Source of the DNA: JALYXV01 sp963791545
Lineage (GTDB): Bacteria > Actinomycetota > Acidimicrobiia > Acidimicrobiales > Palsa-688
Direction: 5' to 3'
DNA: 64,000 nucleotides
Assembly (NCBI GenBank): GCA_963791545.1
Contig: CAWBSR010000017.1
Span: 1 to 64,000 of the forward strand
This document shows, piece after piece, positions 8,898 through 16,503 of this stretch. Position numbers and translations under genes: made by a program. How positions within the stretch are numbered: position 1 is the stretch's first letter; every line of letters begins with the position of its first letter. The notes under the pieces are model-generated. The model was not told the origin of the DNA. It did not search any database and saw nothing but the letters and a program-made list of their open reading frames with translations.

Positions 8898-9820
8898 GAG
8901 ACCACCTCTGGCAGTTGCTCCAGGCGCCGACTGACCAGTTCGAGCAGCTCGGGGACCGCTTCGAGATACCAATATGTTGATGCCGGATCGACGTGACCGA
9001 GCCAGGTGGACAAAAGCGGCATCCGCCGATCGACGTTCTCGCCGGCGCGATACCAACCGAGCAAACTGGTAACGGCAAACGCATGTCGGAGATCGTGAGG
9101 TCGGGGTCTGGCCCGAGCGCCGCGTCCGTCCAAACCGACCTCGCAGACCAGCTTCGTGAAGGTGCAGTTGAGTTCCTCGCGTCCCATTCGTCGGCCTCGG
9201 GCGGAGACGAAGAACGCCGGCGTTGAAGATTCGGGGGGACAAGCGTCACGCAGGCGGGCGTAGTCGCGTAGCGCGCTGATGGTGGTCGTGTGCAGCGGGA
9301 CCTCGCGCCGCTTCTTCTGTTTGCCGGCCCGGATCACCACCACGCCGTTGTTCAGATCGACATCGTTGCGGTCGAGGCCGACCGCCTCGCCGGGGCGCAT
9401 CCCGGTGACCGCGAGCAGCCCGATCAGCGTCGCATGACGCACGCCGCGCAGCCGGGGTCGCAGCTGGCGGGCGGCGGTCATCAACGCTCCGATCTCTGCG
9501 TCGGTGTAGATGTAGGGGGCGATCCGCGGGCGATGCCCGGGCAGCAAATCGGTCGAGGGAACCTCGCTTGTCGGGTCGATCGTGGCGTGATGGCGGGCGA
9601 AACCTCGGGCCACGGAGAGCCGTTGACGCCAGCGGTGTGGGTGGGCGTCCACGGGCAGACGTGCCCACGCCAACGCCAGCTCGGTCGTGATACGCGAAGC
9701 GCCGGCTTGGTCGAGGAACTCGACAAACCCTTCCAACAGGCGGCCGTCCTGGGGCATCTCGAAGCCCAGGCGGCGGCGGATCTGCAGATAGTCGGCCAGC
9801 GATTCTTCTAGCGCGGTCAT
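8894..9820 (-). CDS. ritB: RitB-like tyrosine recombinase
   Basis: This is a tyrosine recombinase of about 308 residues. The ATG at 9820 is chosen because it overlaps the ritA stop as ATGA, exactly as ritC does with ritB; an upstream start at 9844 would add eight residues. Catalytic residues are visible in AVTGMRPGEAVGL (Arg), RPHDLRHAFAV (His and Arg) and LSTWLGHVDPASTYWYLEAV (His and Tyr). The N-terminal domain includes ADYLQIRRRLGFEMPQDG, typical of the middle recombinase in such trios. The frame is intact. Part of this gene is present again in degenerate form at 1459-1796. Confidence 0.9.
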   Translation of the reverse strand: MTALEESLADYLQIRRRLGFEMPQDGRLLEGFVEFLDQAGASRITTELALAWARLPVDAHPHRWRQRLSVARGFARHHATIDPTSEVPSTDLLPGHRPRIAPYIYTDAEIGALMTAARQLRPRLRGVRHATLIGLLAVTGMRPGEAVGLDRNDVDLNNGVVVIRAGKQKKRREVPLHTTTISALRDYARLRDACPPESSTPAFFVSARGRRMGREELNCTFTKLVCEVGLDGRGARARPRPHDLRHAFAVTSLLGWYRAGENVDRRMPLLSTWLGHVDPASTYWYLEAVPELLELVSRRLEQLPEVVS

Positions 9821-11035
9821 GCCGCACCTCCCGGTGACGGCCACGGGCGCACGAGCCCGCCTAACGCGATTCGGTCGACCTTGGCGTAGATGGCGGTGGT
9901 CTTCTGCTCGCGGTGGCGTAACACCTGGCCGATCTCCCCAAGCGACGCCCCCTGCCGGAGCATCGCGGTCGCCGCGCTATGGCGCAGACGGTGCGCGCCG
10001 ACTCTGGCCAAACCGGCCCGGTCGCAGGCAGAGCGGACCACCCACCCGATCGTGCTGCGGTTCAGTCCCTGGCGTGGCGCGGTGACCCGCAGAAACAGCT
10101 CCCGGCATCCGCAGGCGGGGCGACGGCGAAGATAGGACACGACCGCTTCGCCGACATCGACGGGTAACGGCAACAGATCGTGACGGCCGCCCTTGCCGCG
10201 AACGAGCAGCTCGCCGCGACGCCAGTCGACGTCATCGAGGCGCAGCCCGGCGACCTCCCCGGCGCGCAGCCCGAGCCGCGACAACAACAACAGGATCGCG
10301 AAGTCACGCCGGCCGACCAACCGGCGCCTGTCACAGGTGGCCAAAAGCTTCTTCACTGCTCCCGGTTCCAGGCCGCGCGGCAAGGTGCGATCGCGCAGAT
10401 CCGCAACCGCCGGGACCGCCCACACCAGCGGCGTGTCGATCAGTCCCGCCAGATGCAGGTAGCGCAATAAGGACCGCAACGCGCACACCAGATCTCTCGC
10501 GCCCGCCACGCTGCGCTTCGGGCACTCGCAGGCCAGGAATGAGGTCACGTCCGCCGCCCGCAAAACCTCCAGGCCGAGCCCATCGGGGCCGTCTCGTTTG
10601 GCCAGGAACAGCCGGGCGGCCGGTCCATACCCATCGAGCACCGTGTGAGCACTCAGGCCGCGCTCGACGAACAGATATCGGCGGTAGTCCTCAAGCAGTT
10701 CCTCCAGCGGGCCCTGCGCAACGACCGGGGCCGGAGCCGGCGCGACTCCCAGCGTGCGCAGATACCCCAGCGGCAGCGTCACGCTCTGCGGTGAAGCCCA
10801 ACACACCAACCCGGCCGCGTGTCGTGCCGCCGTGAACCGCTCAGCCTGATCGGCCGTCAACTCCCCGACGCCGAGTCCCTCGCGCTCGAAGCCAACGGCT
10901 GAGCTGATCGAACTGATACAACCGGTCGGCCGCCGCCGACGGCGAATACGACCGTGACCTCAGCCACGACTCAAACCCCGCCGCGTACGACGCCAACGGT
11001 CCCGTCACCACCGGGACCCACAACCTCCTGGCCAT
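9817..11035 (-). pseudogene. ritA: RitA-like tyrosine recombinase, single-base frameshift
   Basis: The natural start is the ATG at 11035, preceded by AGGAGG at good spacing. Its frame gives the N-terminal domain (WVPVVTGPLASYAAGFESWL ... YQFDQLSRWLRARG) and then fails. Deleting one G from the run at 10877-10879 restores LGVGELTADQAERFTAARH and a protein of about 405 residues. The downstream frame, open from 10860, contains all catalytic boxes: LSRLGLRAGEVAGLRL, GAHRLRHSAATAML and VLRHREQKTTAIYAKV. So the catalytic part could only be made by reinitiation or slippage. A sequencing error in a G run is a real alternative. Confidence 0.75.
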
Positions 11036-11093
11036 CCTTGCCTCCTGTCGGCTCACGGAACACGAACCCGTGAAGCCTCCACGAAGCGGCCAC

Positions 11094-11106
11094 GATTATG
11101 TTGAGC
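11094..11106. repeat. right inner inverted repeat of the RIT element
   Basis: GATTATGTTGAGC is the reverse complement of 7894-7906. It sits about 60 bases upstream of the ritA start and so may also overlap the promoter of the recombinase operon. Confidence 0.75.
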
Positions 11107-11160
11107 GCGTCTCCCTCAAATGACGCCCTCACCAGCGAAAACGCAGCGCGCCAGGGCCAT

Positions 11161-11188
11161 CCTCAACATAACCACGCGCTGGACATAC
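11161..11188. repeat. right terminal inverted repeat of the RIT element
   Basis: This is an exact 28/28 reverse complement of 7823-7850. A further imperfect palindrome follows (CCGGTTA at 11191-11197 against TAACCGG at 11211-11217), which overlaps the CCGGAT duplication and may be the strand-exchange site. Confidence 0.9.
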
Positions 11189-11213
11189 AACCGGTTACGC
11201 GGAATTTTCATAA

Positions 11214-11255
11214 CCGGATCTGTGGGAGCCGGGGGGTGCAAATCCCCCCGGCTAC
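11214..11255 (+). mobile_element. group II intron 3' end (end of domain V plus domain VI)
   Basis: After the recombinase element the intron resumes with CCGGATC, completing domain V. A hairpin follows in which GCCGGGGGG pairs with CCCCCCGGC around a short A-rich loop and runs into CTACCCG. This is the shape of domain VI, which carries the branch-point A, followed by the intron 3' end. The precise 3' boundary is uncertain by several bases. Confidence 0.65.
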
Positions 11256-12029
11256 CCGGCGTCCCTGTGGCAGAGGGTTGAGCATCCACCACTTTCCGCG
11301 CGATTTCATATACAAATCGCTGCGGCCGGTGAGGAGCGTGTCGCTGAGCTGGAAGCGGAGAACGAGGCGTTATGCGCCCAGGTCGCCCAGCTGGTCGGAG
11401 CGATAGGAGAGTTGAAGAGCCGGGTCGCCGATTTGGAGTCCCAGCTCGGGCGGACCTCGAAGAACTCCTCGATCCCGCCGTCGAGCGACGGCAACGAGAC
11501 CCGGGAACAAGCGAAACTGAACCGGGCGCAATGCCGCCAGGCGCAGCGGCGCCAAGGGAAACAGCCCGGCGCCGAGGGACGTCATCTCTCCCAGGTCTAT
11601 GAGCCCGACCACCGGGTCGTTCACCGGCCCGGCGTGTGCTCGGGGTGTGGCGGCGACCTTTCGACCGCGTCGGTCGCCGGCTCCGAGAAACGCCAGGTGT
11701 TCGATCTGCCACCCATCGCAGTACAAGTCACCGAGCACGTCTCGCAGGGACTCGTCTGCGGCCAAGTCACCGCCGGGGTGTTCCCCAGCGAGGCGACCGC
11801 TCCGGCATGTTGGGGGCCGGGAGTGCGAGCACTGGGTCTCTACTTGACGCAGCGTCAGCACATCCTCGTAGCCCGGGCGGCGGAGATGCTCTCCGACGTG
11901 CTGGGCGCCCCCGTCTCAACCGGGTTCCTGGCCGGGTTGGTCCCCGAGGCGGCCGGCGCCTTGGTGCGGTTTGTCGACAAGGTCCTCGAGCTGTTGTCCG
12001 CCAGCGCGGTGCTGCACGCCGACGAGACC

Positions 12030-12037
12030 TCGATTAG
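12030..12037. repeat. left 8-bp target duplication of the IS1595 element
   Basis: TCGATTAG is repeated at 14149-14156 immediately outside the right inverted repeat. Removing the element and one copy restores the IS66 reading ADETSIR. Confidence 0.9.
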
Positions 12038-12154
12038 GGCACTGACTCACTTGACGCACCCAGCAGGGGCCGAGGTTGGCTATGATGACGGTCGGCCACT
12101 GGGGTGTCCCGTCTCTCATCCAAGGGGCACCCCTTCAGGATATGGGAGCCACCG

Positions 12155-13144
12155 GTGCCTCGGATCCCCGACGAACTGTTGCACTGCGTCGTGTACCTCT
12201 ACCCGACCAAGGAAGCCGCTGACGCTGGGGATGGTGTCGGAGCGACTGGTTTTGTGGTCCGGTATCGGTCAACGGTCACTGGTCAAGAGACGTGTTACCT
12301 GATCACGAATGATCATGCGGCGCAGGGCGACCGCTTCATGAGATTCAATCTCAGAGACGGATCGACTGACAGTCTTAAGATCCGCGGGAAGGATTGGGTC
12401 CCGCATCGCAACGGTGATGATGTAGCGGCTGCACTCATTAACCCGCCAACGGCTGCGTGGGATATCAGGCCCCTACAGTGGGACGCACTAGCTGGTAACA
12501 GTTCCGCTGAGTTACGACAGCGGTTCAGCGAACTAAACGTTGGAATAGGTGACGATACGGTAATGACAGGCCGCTTCATGGCACACGACGGTGGACAGAG
12601 GAACGCTCCGTTGGCCCGATTTGGCAACATCGCAATGATGCCTGGCGAACCGGTGCTTGATGGACGGAGCTATCGGGTCGAAGCGTTTCTAGTAGAAATG
12701 CGGTCCCTTCCTGGCTTCAGTGGCTCACCAGTGTTTGTCTATATCGGTCCAGGGAATAACCGCGGCAACGGCCAAATGATGCCTTTCTTTTCTGAAACCA
12801 TTGGCTTGATTGGGATAGACACGGGGCACAAACGCTTACCCGAGCGCGTCGTGGACAAGACGACACGGAAGCCGATTGACCCTGACTGGAGGGTTTATCA
12901 GAACACTTTTGTCGCTATAGTGTGTCCAGTCTGGAAGATCTGGGAGCTACTCGACCAGGAGGAGTTCATGCCAAAGCGCCTTGAGAGGGATGTCGACTGG
13001 TTGGCCAAACACGAACATGAGCAAGCATCTTCGGATGAAGCCATGACGGACGACGAGTTCGGGAGTTTCGAGTCCCTAGCCCGCAAGATCATCGGCGTGT
13101 CGAAGGACGAGGCCGACGAGGTTCACCGCGGCCACGAAAGTTAA
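12155..13144 (+). CDS. trypsin-like serine protease, passenger of the IS1595 element
   Basis: The roughly 329-residue protein has the pattern of a chymotrypsin-fold peptidase. The catalytic His is in CYLITNDHAAQGD, the Asp probably in NGDDVAAALI, and the nucleophilic Ser in SLPGFSGSPVFVY, with a start strand GATGFVVRYR. It has no signal peptide and no membrane segment, so it is probably cytoplasmic. It also lacks a PDZ domain, unlike HtrA proteases. The GTG at 12155 has GGGAG eight bases upstream; a GTG at 12104 would add 17 residues. The C-terminus is acidic (EQASSDEAMTDDEFGSFES). IS1595 elements are known to carry passenger genes, but I do not know a precedent for this protease. Substrate unknown. 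Confidence 0.75.
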   Translation: MPRIPDELLHCVVYLYPTKEAADAGDGVGATGFVVRYRSTVTGQETCYLITNDHAAQGDRFMRFNLRDGSTDSLKIRGKDWVPHRNGDDVAAALINPPTAAWDIRPLQWDALAGNSSAELRQRFSELNVGIGDDTVMTGRFMAHDGGQRNAPLARFGNIAMMPGEPVLDGRSYRVEAFLVEMRSLPGFSGSPVFVYIGPGNNRGNGQMMPFFSETIGLIGIDTGHKRLPERVVDKTTRKPIDPDWRVYQNTFVAIVCPVWKIWELLDQEEFMPKRLERDVDWLAKHEHEQASSDEAMTDDEFGSFESLARKIIGVSKDEADEVHRGHES

Positions 13145-13191
13145 TGGCGTGACTTACACGGGTGATATTTGTCACACCCTCCTGTCACAAT

Positions 13192-14139
13192 ATGGATATG
13201 ACAGCGATCAAGGACCCCACCAACTTGGTTGAGGCTATCCGCTACTTCGCTGACCCCGACCGGTCGTTCCACTTCGTCCTCAAGCTCCGCTGGGCGGACG
13301 GCAAGGTCACGTGTCCTCGTTGCGGGCACGGCGAGACTTCGTTTCTGACCACCCGCCGCATCTGGAAGTGCAAGGGCTGTAAGCGCCAGTTCTCGCTTAA
13401 GGTCGGGACCATCTTCGAGGATTCCCCGCTCGGTTTCGACAAGTGGCTTCCCGCTATCTGGCTCATCGCCAATAGCAAGAACAGTATCTCATCGCACGAA
13501 CTTGGACGCTCGCTCGGAGTCACACAGAAGTCGGCGTGGTTCATGCTCCACCGGATTCGCGACGCTATGGAAACGGGCACTTTCCAGAAGATGTCCGGTA
13601 TTACCGAAGTGGACGACACCTTCATCGGTGGACTCGCCAAGAACATGCACCGCAGCGTCCACGCTCGCAAGATCACCGGTACCGGTGGGATCAACAAGAC
13701 CATCGTGCAGGGTGCACGCAACCGCGACACCGGTACCGTCGTCGCAAAGGTGATCGCTGGCACAGACACGGAAACCGTGCAAGCCAACATCTACGAATGG
13801 GTGGAACCTCAGTCGGCTTTGTTCACCGATGAGCACCGGGGCTACAACGGGCTTGAAGAAGACTTCGCTCACAAGACTGTCAACCATTCTCGCGGCGAAT
13901 ACGTGAACGGCATCGTCCACACGAACGGGATTGAGAACTACTGGTCGCTTCTCAAGCGGTCGATCAAGGGCAGTCAAATTCGCGTCTCACCCGCCCACCT
14001 GGACCGTTACGTGACCGAGCGCACCTTCGCCTACAACAACCGGTGTACGGACGATCTGGGCCGCATGCGGGTCGCTGTAGCAGGAACCGCTGGTCGCCGC
14101 CTGACGTGGGCCGAACTAACGTCTGGGTGCGTCAAGTGA
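13192..14139 (+). CDS. IS1595-family (ISXO2-like) DDE transposase
   Basis: The roughly 315-residue transposase has an N-terminal zinc ribbon (VTCPRCGHGE ... WKCKGCKRQFSLKVGTIF), a helix-turn-helix region (ISSHELGRSLGVTQKSAWFM) and an ISXO2-type DDE core. The catalytic acidic residues lie in EVDDTFIGG, ALFTDEHRGYNGL and NGIENYWSLLKRSIKG. ATG 13192 is preferred over the earlier in-frame start at 13162. The stop at 14139 falls inside the right inverted repeat, as is common in compact elements. It follows the protease gene by under 50 bases and could share its transcript. It appears fully functional. Confidence 0.93.
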   Translation: MDMTAIKDPTNLVEAIRYFADPDRSFHFVLKLRWADGKVTCPRCGHGETSFLTTRRIWKCKGCKRQFSLKVGTIFEDSPLGFDKWLPAIWLIANSKNSISSHELGRSLGVTQKSAWFMLHRIRDAMETGTFQKMSGITEVDDTFIGGLAKNMHRSVHARKITGTGGINKTIVQGARNRDTGTVVAKVIAGTDTETVQANIYEWVEPQSALFTDEHRGYNGLEEDFAHKTVNHSRGEYVNGIVHTNGIENYWSLLKRSIKGSQIRVSPAHLDRYVTERTFAYNNRCTDDLGRMRVAVAGTAGRRLTWAELTSGCVK

Positions 14140-14856
14140 GTCAGTGCCTCGATTAGGGTCTCGGCGCAAGCTGGTGGCTGCACGTGATGTCGACCACGGC
14201 GCTCACACTGCTGGTTTGCCATCGCAAACGGGGCCGTGAAGCGATCGAAGCTATCGACGTGTTGCCCGGCTACTCCGGCACGATCGTCCATGACGGCCTC
14301 GCCACCTACGACTACCTCGACAAGGCCACCCACGCGCAATGCGGAGCCCACCTGGTACGCCACCTCGACGCGGGCGCCGCCGCCCACGCCACCGCCGCCC
14401 AGGGCTGGGACCATGTCCCGGCCCGACCCGCCGCCCGCTTCAAACGTCGGTACCGTTACGCCCTCGAAGTCGCGTTCGAGTCCCTGCCCGCCGGCCCGCC
14501 CCCGCGGCGGCGTAACACCGGCGGCTGGGAAGGACATCAACGTGACTCGTGGAACCTGGCGTGCCGTCTCCGCGACGACCAGGCCGACGTGCTCCGGTTC
14601 CTTTCGGATACTCGTATCCCCTTTTCGAACAACGCGGCGCCCGCTGCGGCCCGCCAAACTGCACGACAACATTTCGGGGACCTTCCGTAGTCCCGAGCAC
14701 GCCAAAGCCTTCGCCACCATCCGCAGCTACCTGGGCACCGCTGCAAAACACGAGAAGAACCTTTACGATGCCCTCATCGAACTCTTCACCACTGGGCCCT
14801 GGCTCCCACCCGAGTCCCTACCCGGCTGACAATCCCTTCCCAGAACTACAGGGACG

Positions 14857-15153
14857 TGAACAGTTACCCGCAAAGAGCGCTCGGCGCTGTTTACCTTCCT
14901 ACGTCAACCTGGCGTCGAGGCCACCAACTGGCGGGCCGAGAACGCCATCCGCCCGGCAGTGGTCAACCGCAAGGTGTGCGGCGGCAACCGCGGCTGGTAT
15001 AGCGCCGAGACCCAGCAGATCCTGATGACCATGTTCCGCACCGCCTATCAGCAAGGCGTTGATGCCGTCGGGATCGTGATCGACCTGCTCCGCTCACCAC
15101 AACCAACAATCGCACCACTCGCAATACCCCTCACCGGCAAGCGAGACCCCTAA
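14857..15153 (+). pseudogene. IS66-family transposase, C-terminal fragment
   Basis: The open frame, with no usable start, reads RSALFTFLRQPGVEATNWRA, then ENAIRPAVVNRKVCGGNRGW and MFRTAYQQGVDAVGIVIDLL. It matches the last 90 residues of a second IS66-type transposase subgroup and is not a continuation of the one ending at 14829, which already has its own C-terminus. The IS630 element begins about 50 bases further on. A small palindrome (CGGTCGATTCGACCG, 15160-15174) follows the stop. Confidence 0.7.
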
Positions 15154-15203
15154 AACACCCGGTCGATTCGACCGATTTAGGCTGCTAAACGAGTACCGTT
15201 CTA

Positions 15204-16454
15204 GTGCCGCGTCAGGCAACCTTTGCGCGCAATGAAATAGCACGAAGTTCTTCATTGTCGGTGTGTCGGTTGCGCCAGGCGATGTAACGGCGGATCATCG
15301 AGTTCTGCTCCTCGTGGCTGCGGTGGTCGGTGCCGTTCAGGGCGAAATAGCGCAACGCCGTGAAATGACACTCGATCCTGTTCAAGAACGATGCGTTGGT
15401 TGGGACATAGGCGAACTCGACGTTGTTGGCTTTTGCCCACACCCCGACCCGGTCGTCTCTTTGGGTCGACAGATGGGGCGAGAAATTGTCCAGGACGATG
15501 GCGATGCGCACCTCGGGCGGGTAAAGGGATCGCAGGTAGCGACAGAATGCCAGGAAGGTGGTTCGGTTCTTGTTCGTCTTCACGTGCCCGTACAGGTGGT
15601 CGCGGTTCATGTCCAACGCGCCGAACATGTGGCGCACTCCTTTGGTGCGGGTGTAGGTCGCCCGGCGCCGCCGCCGTCGTGGTGACGCTGTGGTGCCCTT
15701 CTTCGAGCGCGACACGATCGGCGCCCACTGCTTGCCCTCCCGGGGCAGCAAGTTGAGCGGCCCGAACTCGTCCATCGAGAACACCACGGTCGGGTCGCCG
15801 TCGCCCGCTGTGACCCGGCCCTCGGCGATGTCGTACAGCTCTAACACCCGGTTCTTCTTCGACTCGTAGTTTGGGTCGGTGGAGGCCTTGAAGGTCTTGA
15901 TCACTTGAAACGACACCTCCTCCTTACGGAGCAAGGCCCGAAGGCCCTCATGGCTGATGTCGTCGACCACCCCCTCAGCGACGAGGAACTCCGCCAACTT
16001 CGACACGCTCCAGGTCGCGAACGGCAACCCGTGATCGGTGGGTCGGGACAACGCGATCTTCTTGACCTGCTGGCGCTGGGGCAGCGTGAAGGTCGGTGGC
16101 CGGCCCCCGGCGTATTTCGGGTACAGCGACTCGAAGCCGTCTTCGTTGAAATTGTTGATGACTTCCCGAACCCGATCCGGGCTGGTGAAGGTCACCTTGG
16201 CGATGCCGGCGACGTCCATACCCTGGACCGACAGCAAGATCATCTGTGCCCGCCGCCACGTCACCACTGACCCCGACGAACGCCGAACAATCCGCAGCAG
16301 CCGGTTCCCCTCGTCGTCTGACACTTCTCGCACCCGCAAACCCTCGCGAGACACGACCACCTCCCATCTGGCCCGTCAACATGTGGCACAAATTGTGCTT
16401 GACCAGCCAATTCAGGTGGTGGACCTACCGGGCGAACGTTGCCTGACGCGGCAC
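15204..16454 (-). mobile_element. IS630-family insertion sequence, complete
   Basis: Perfect 17-bp inverted repeats (15204-15220, starting GTGCCGCGTCAGG, and 16438-16454) enclose one transposase gene. A TA dinucleotide stands directly outside each end (15202-15203 and 16455-16456), the signature target duplication of IS630/Tc1-type elements. The matching bases continue by chance through CTAG on both sides. Ends, duplication and gene are all intact, so this is likely an active or recently active copy. Confidence 0.9.
15212..16360 (-). CDS. IS630-family transposase
   Basis: The 382-residue protein begins with a paired helix-turn-helix region (WRRAQMILLSVQGMDVAGIA ... VREVINNFNEDGFESLYPKY and a GGRPPTFT hinge), followed by a DDE domain. 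The acidic triad is seen in VVFSMDEFGPLNL, IAIVLDNFSPHLS and SFLNRIECHFTALR. Length and layout fit full-length IS630 transposases made from a single frame. The stop lies inside the left inverted repeat. It reads toward the decayed IS66 fragment and away from the asparagine synthase gene. Confidence 0.93.
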   Translation of the reverse strand: MVVSREGLRVREVSDDEGNRLLRIVRRSSGSVVTWRRAQMILLSVQGMDVAGIAKVTFTSPDRVREVINNFNEDGFESLYPKYAGGRPPTFTLPQRQQVKKIALSRPTDHGLPFATWSVSKLAEFLVAEGVVDDISHEGLRALLRKEEVSFQVIKTFKASTDPNYESKKNRVLELYDIAEGRVTAGDGDPTVVFSMDEFGPLNLLPREGKQWAPIVSRSKKGTTASPRRRRRRATYTRTKGVRHMFGALDMNRDHLYGHVKTNKNRTTFLAFCRYLRSLYPPEVRIAIVLDNFSPHLSTQRDDRVGVWAKANNVEFAYVPTNASFLNRIECHFTALRYFALNGTDHRSHEEQNSMIRRYIAWRNRHTDNEELRAISLRAKVA

Positions 16455-16503
16455 TAGTACGGACGATTTCCGCCGTATCGACCGGCGCCGATGTGCTTGC
16501 CGG

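Larger units (their letters stand above)
7823..11213 (-). mobile_element. RIT element (recombinases in trio)
   Basis: Three consecutive tyrosine recombinase genes on the minus strand, coupled by ATGA overlaps, lie between perfect 28-bp inverted repeats (7823-7850 and 11161-11188). This matches the organisation described as RIT elements (RitA, RitB, RitC). A second, inner 13-bp inverted pair (7894-7906 and 11094-11106) faces the outer ends, so each terminus holds two head-to-head copies of the core TTATGTTGAG. The direct repeat CCGGAT occurs at 7817-7822 and 11214-11219, at the two junctions with the interrupted intron. Between the right inverted repeat and that duplication are 25 extra bases. 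The first recombinase gene has a one-base frameshift, so mobility now is doubtful. Confidence 0.85.
12038..14148 (+). mobile_element. IS1595-family element with passenger gene, complete
   Basis: Perfect 24-bp inverted repeats (12038-12061, starting GGCACTGACTC, and 14125-14148) bound a 2,111-bp element. The 8-bp target duplication TCGATTAG stands at 12030-12037 and 14149-14156. Ends starting GGC and an 8-bp duplication are characteristic of the IS1595 family. Inside are a trypsin-like protease gene and an ISXO2-like DDE transposase gene, both on the plus strand and both open. Perfect ends, a clean duplication and intact genes suggest a recent insertion into the already decaying IS66 gene. The GC content is visibly lower than in the chromosome to the right. 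Confidence 0.92.
11310..14829 (+). pseudogene. IS66-family transposase (TnpC), interrupted and decayed
   Basis: The N-terminal part (11310-12037) is a typical IS66 TnpC: a leucine-zipper segment (RVAELEAENEALCAQVAQLV), the TSKNSSIPPSSD motif, a zinc-finger-like CSGCGG segment and the catalytic ADETSIR at the end. An IS1595-family element is inserted exactly there. The coding sequence resumes at 14157 with VLPGYSGTIVHDGLATYDYL and CGAHLVRHL. It needs one base added near 14171 and another shift near 14640 to reach ISGTFRSPEHAKAFATIRSYL and the TGA at 14829. Part of the middle domain also seems deleted. No convincing start codon is visible upstream, and no tnpA or tnpB neighbours exist. Confidence 0.8.

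Noticed and set aside
7905..9242. A 445-residue recombinase starting at 9242
   Set aside because: Only residues after the ATG at 8897 look like a recombinase; the upstream part is ritB read out of frame.
15160..15174. Palindrome after the IS66 fragment as a terminator
   Set aside because: The stem is only six base pairs and no gene with a function ends there.
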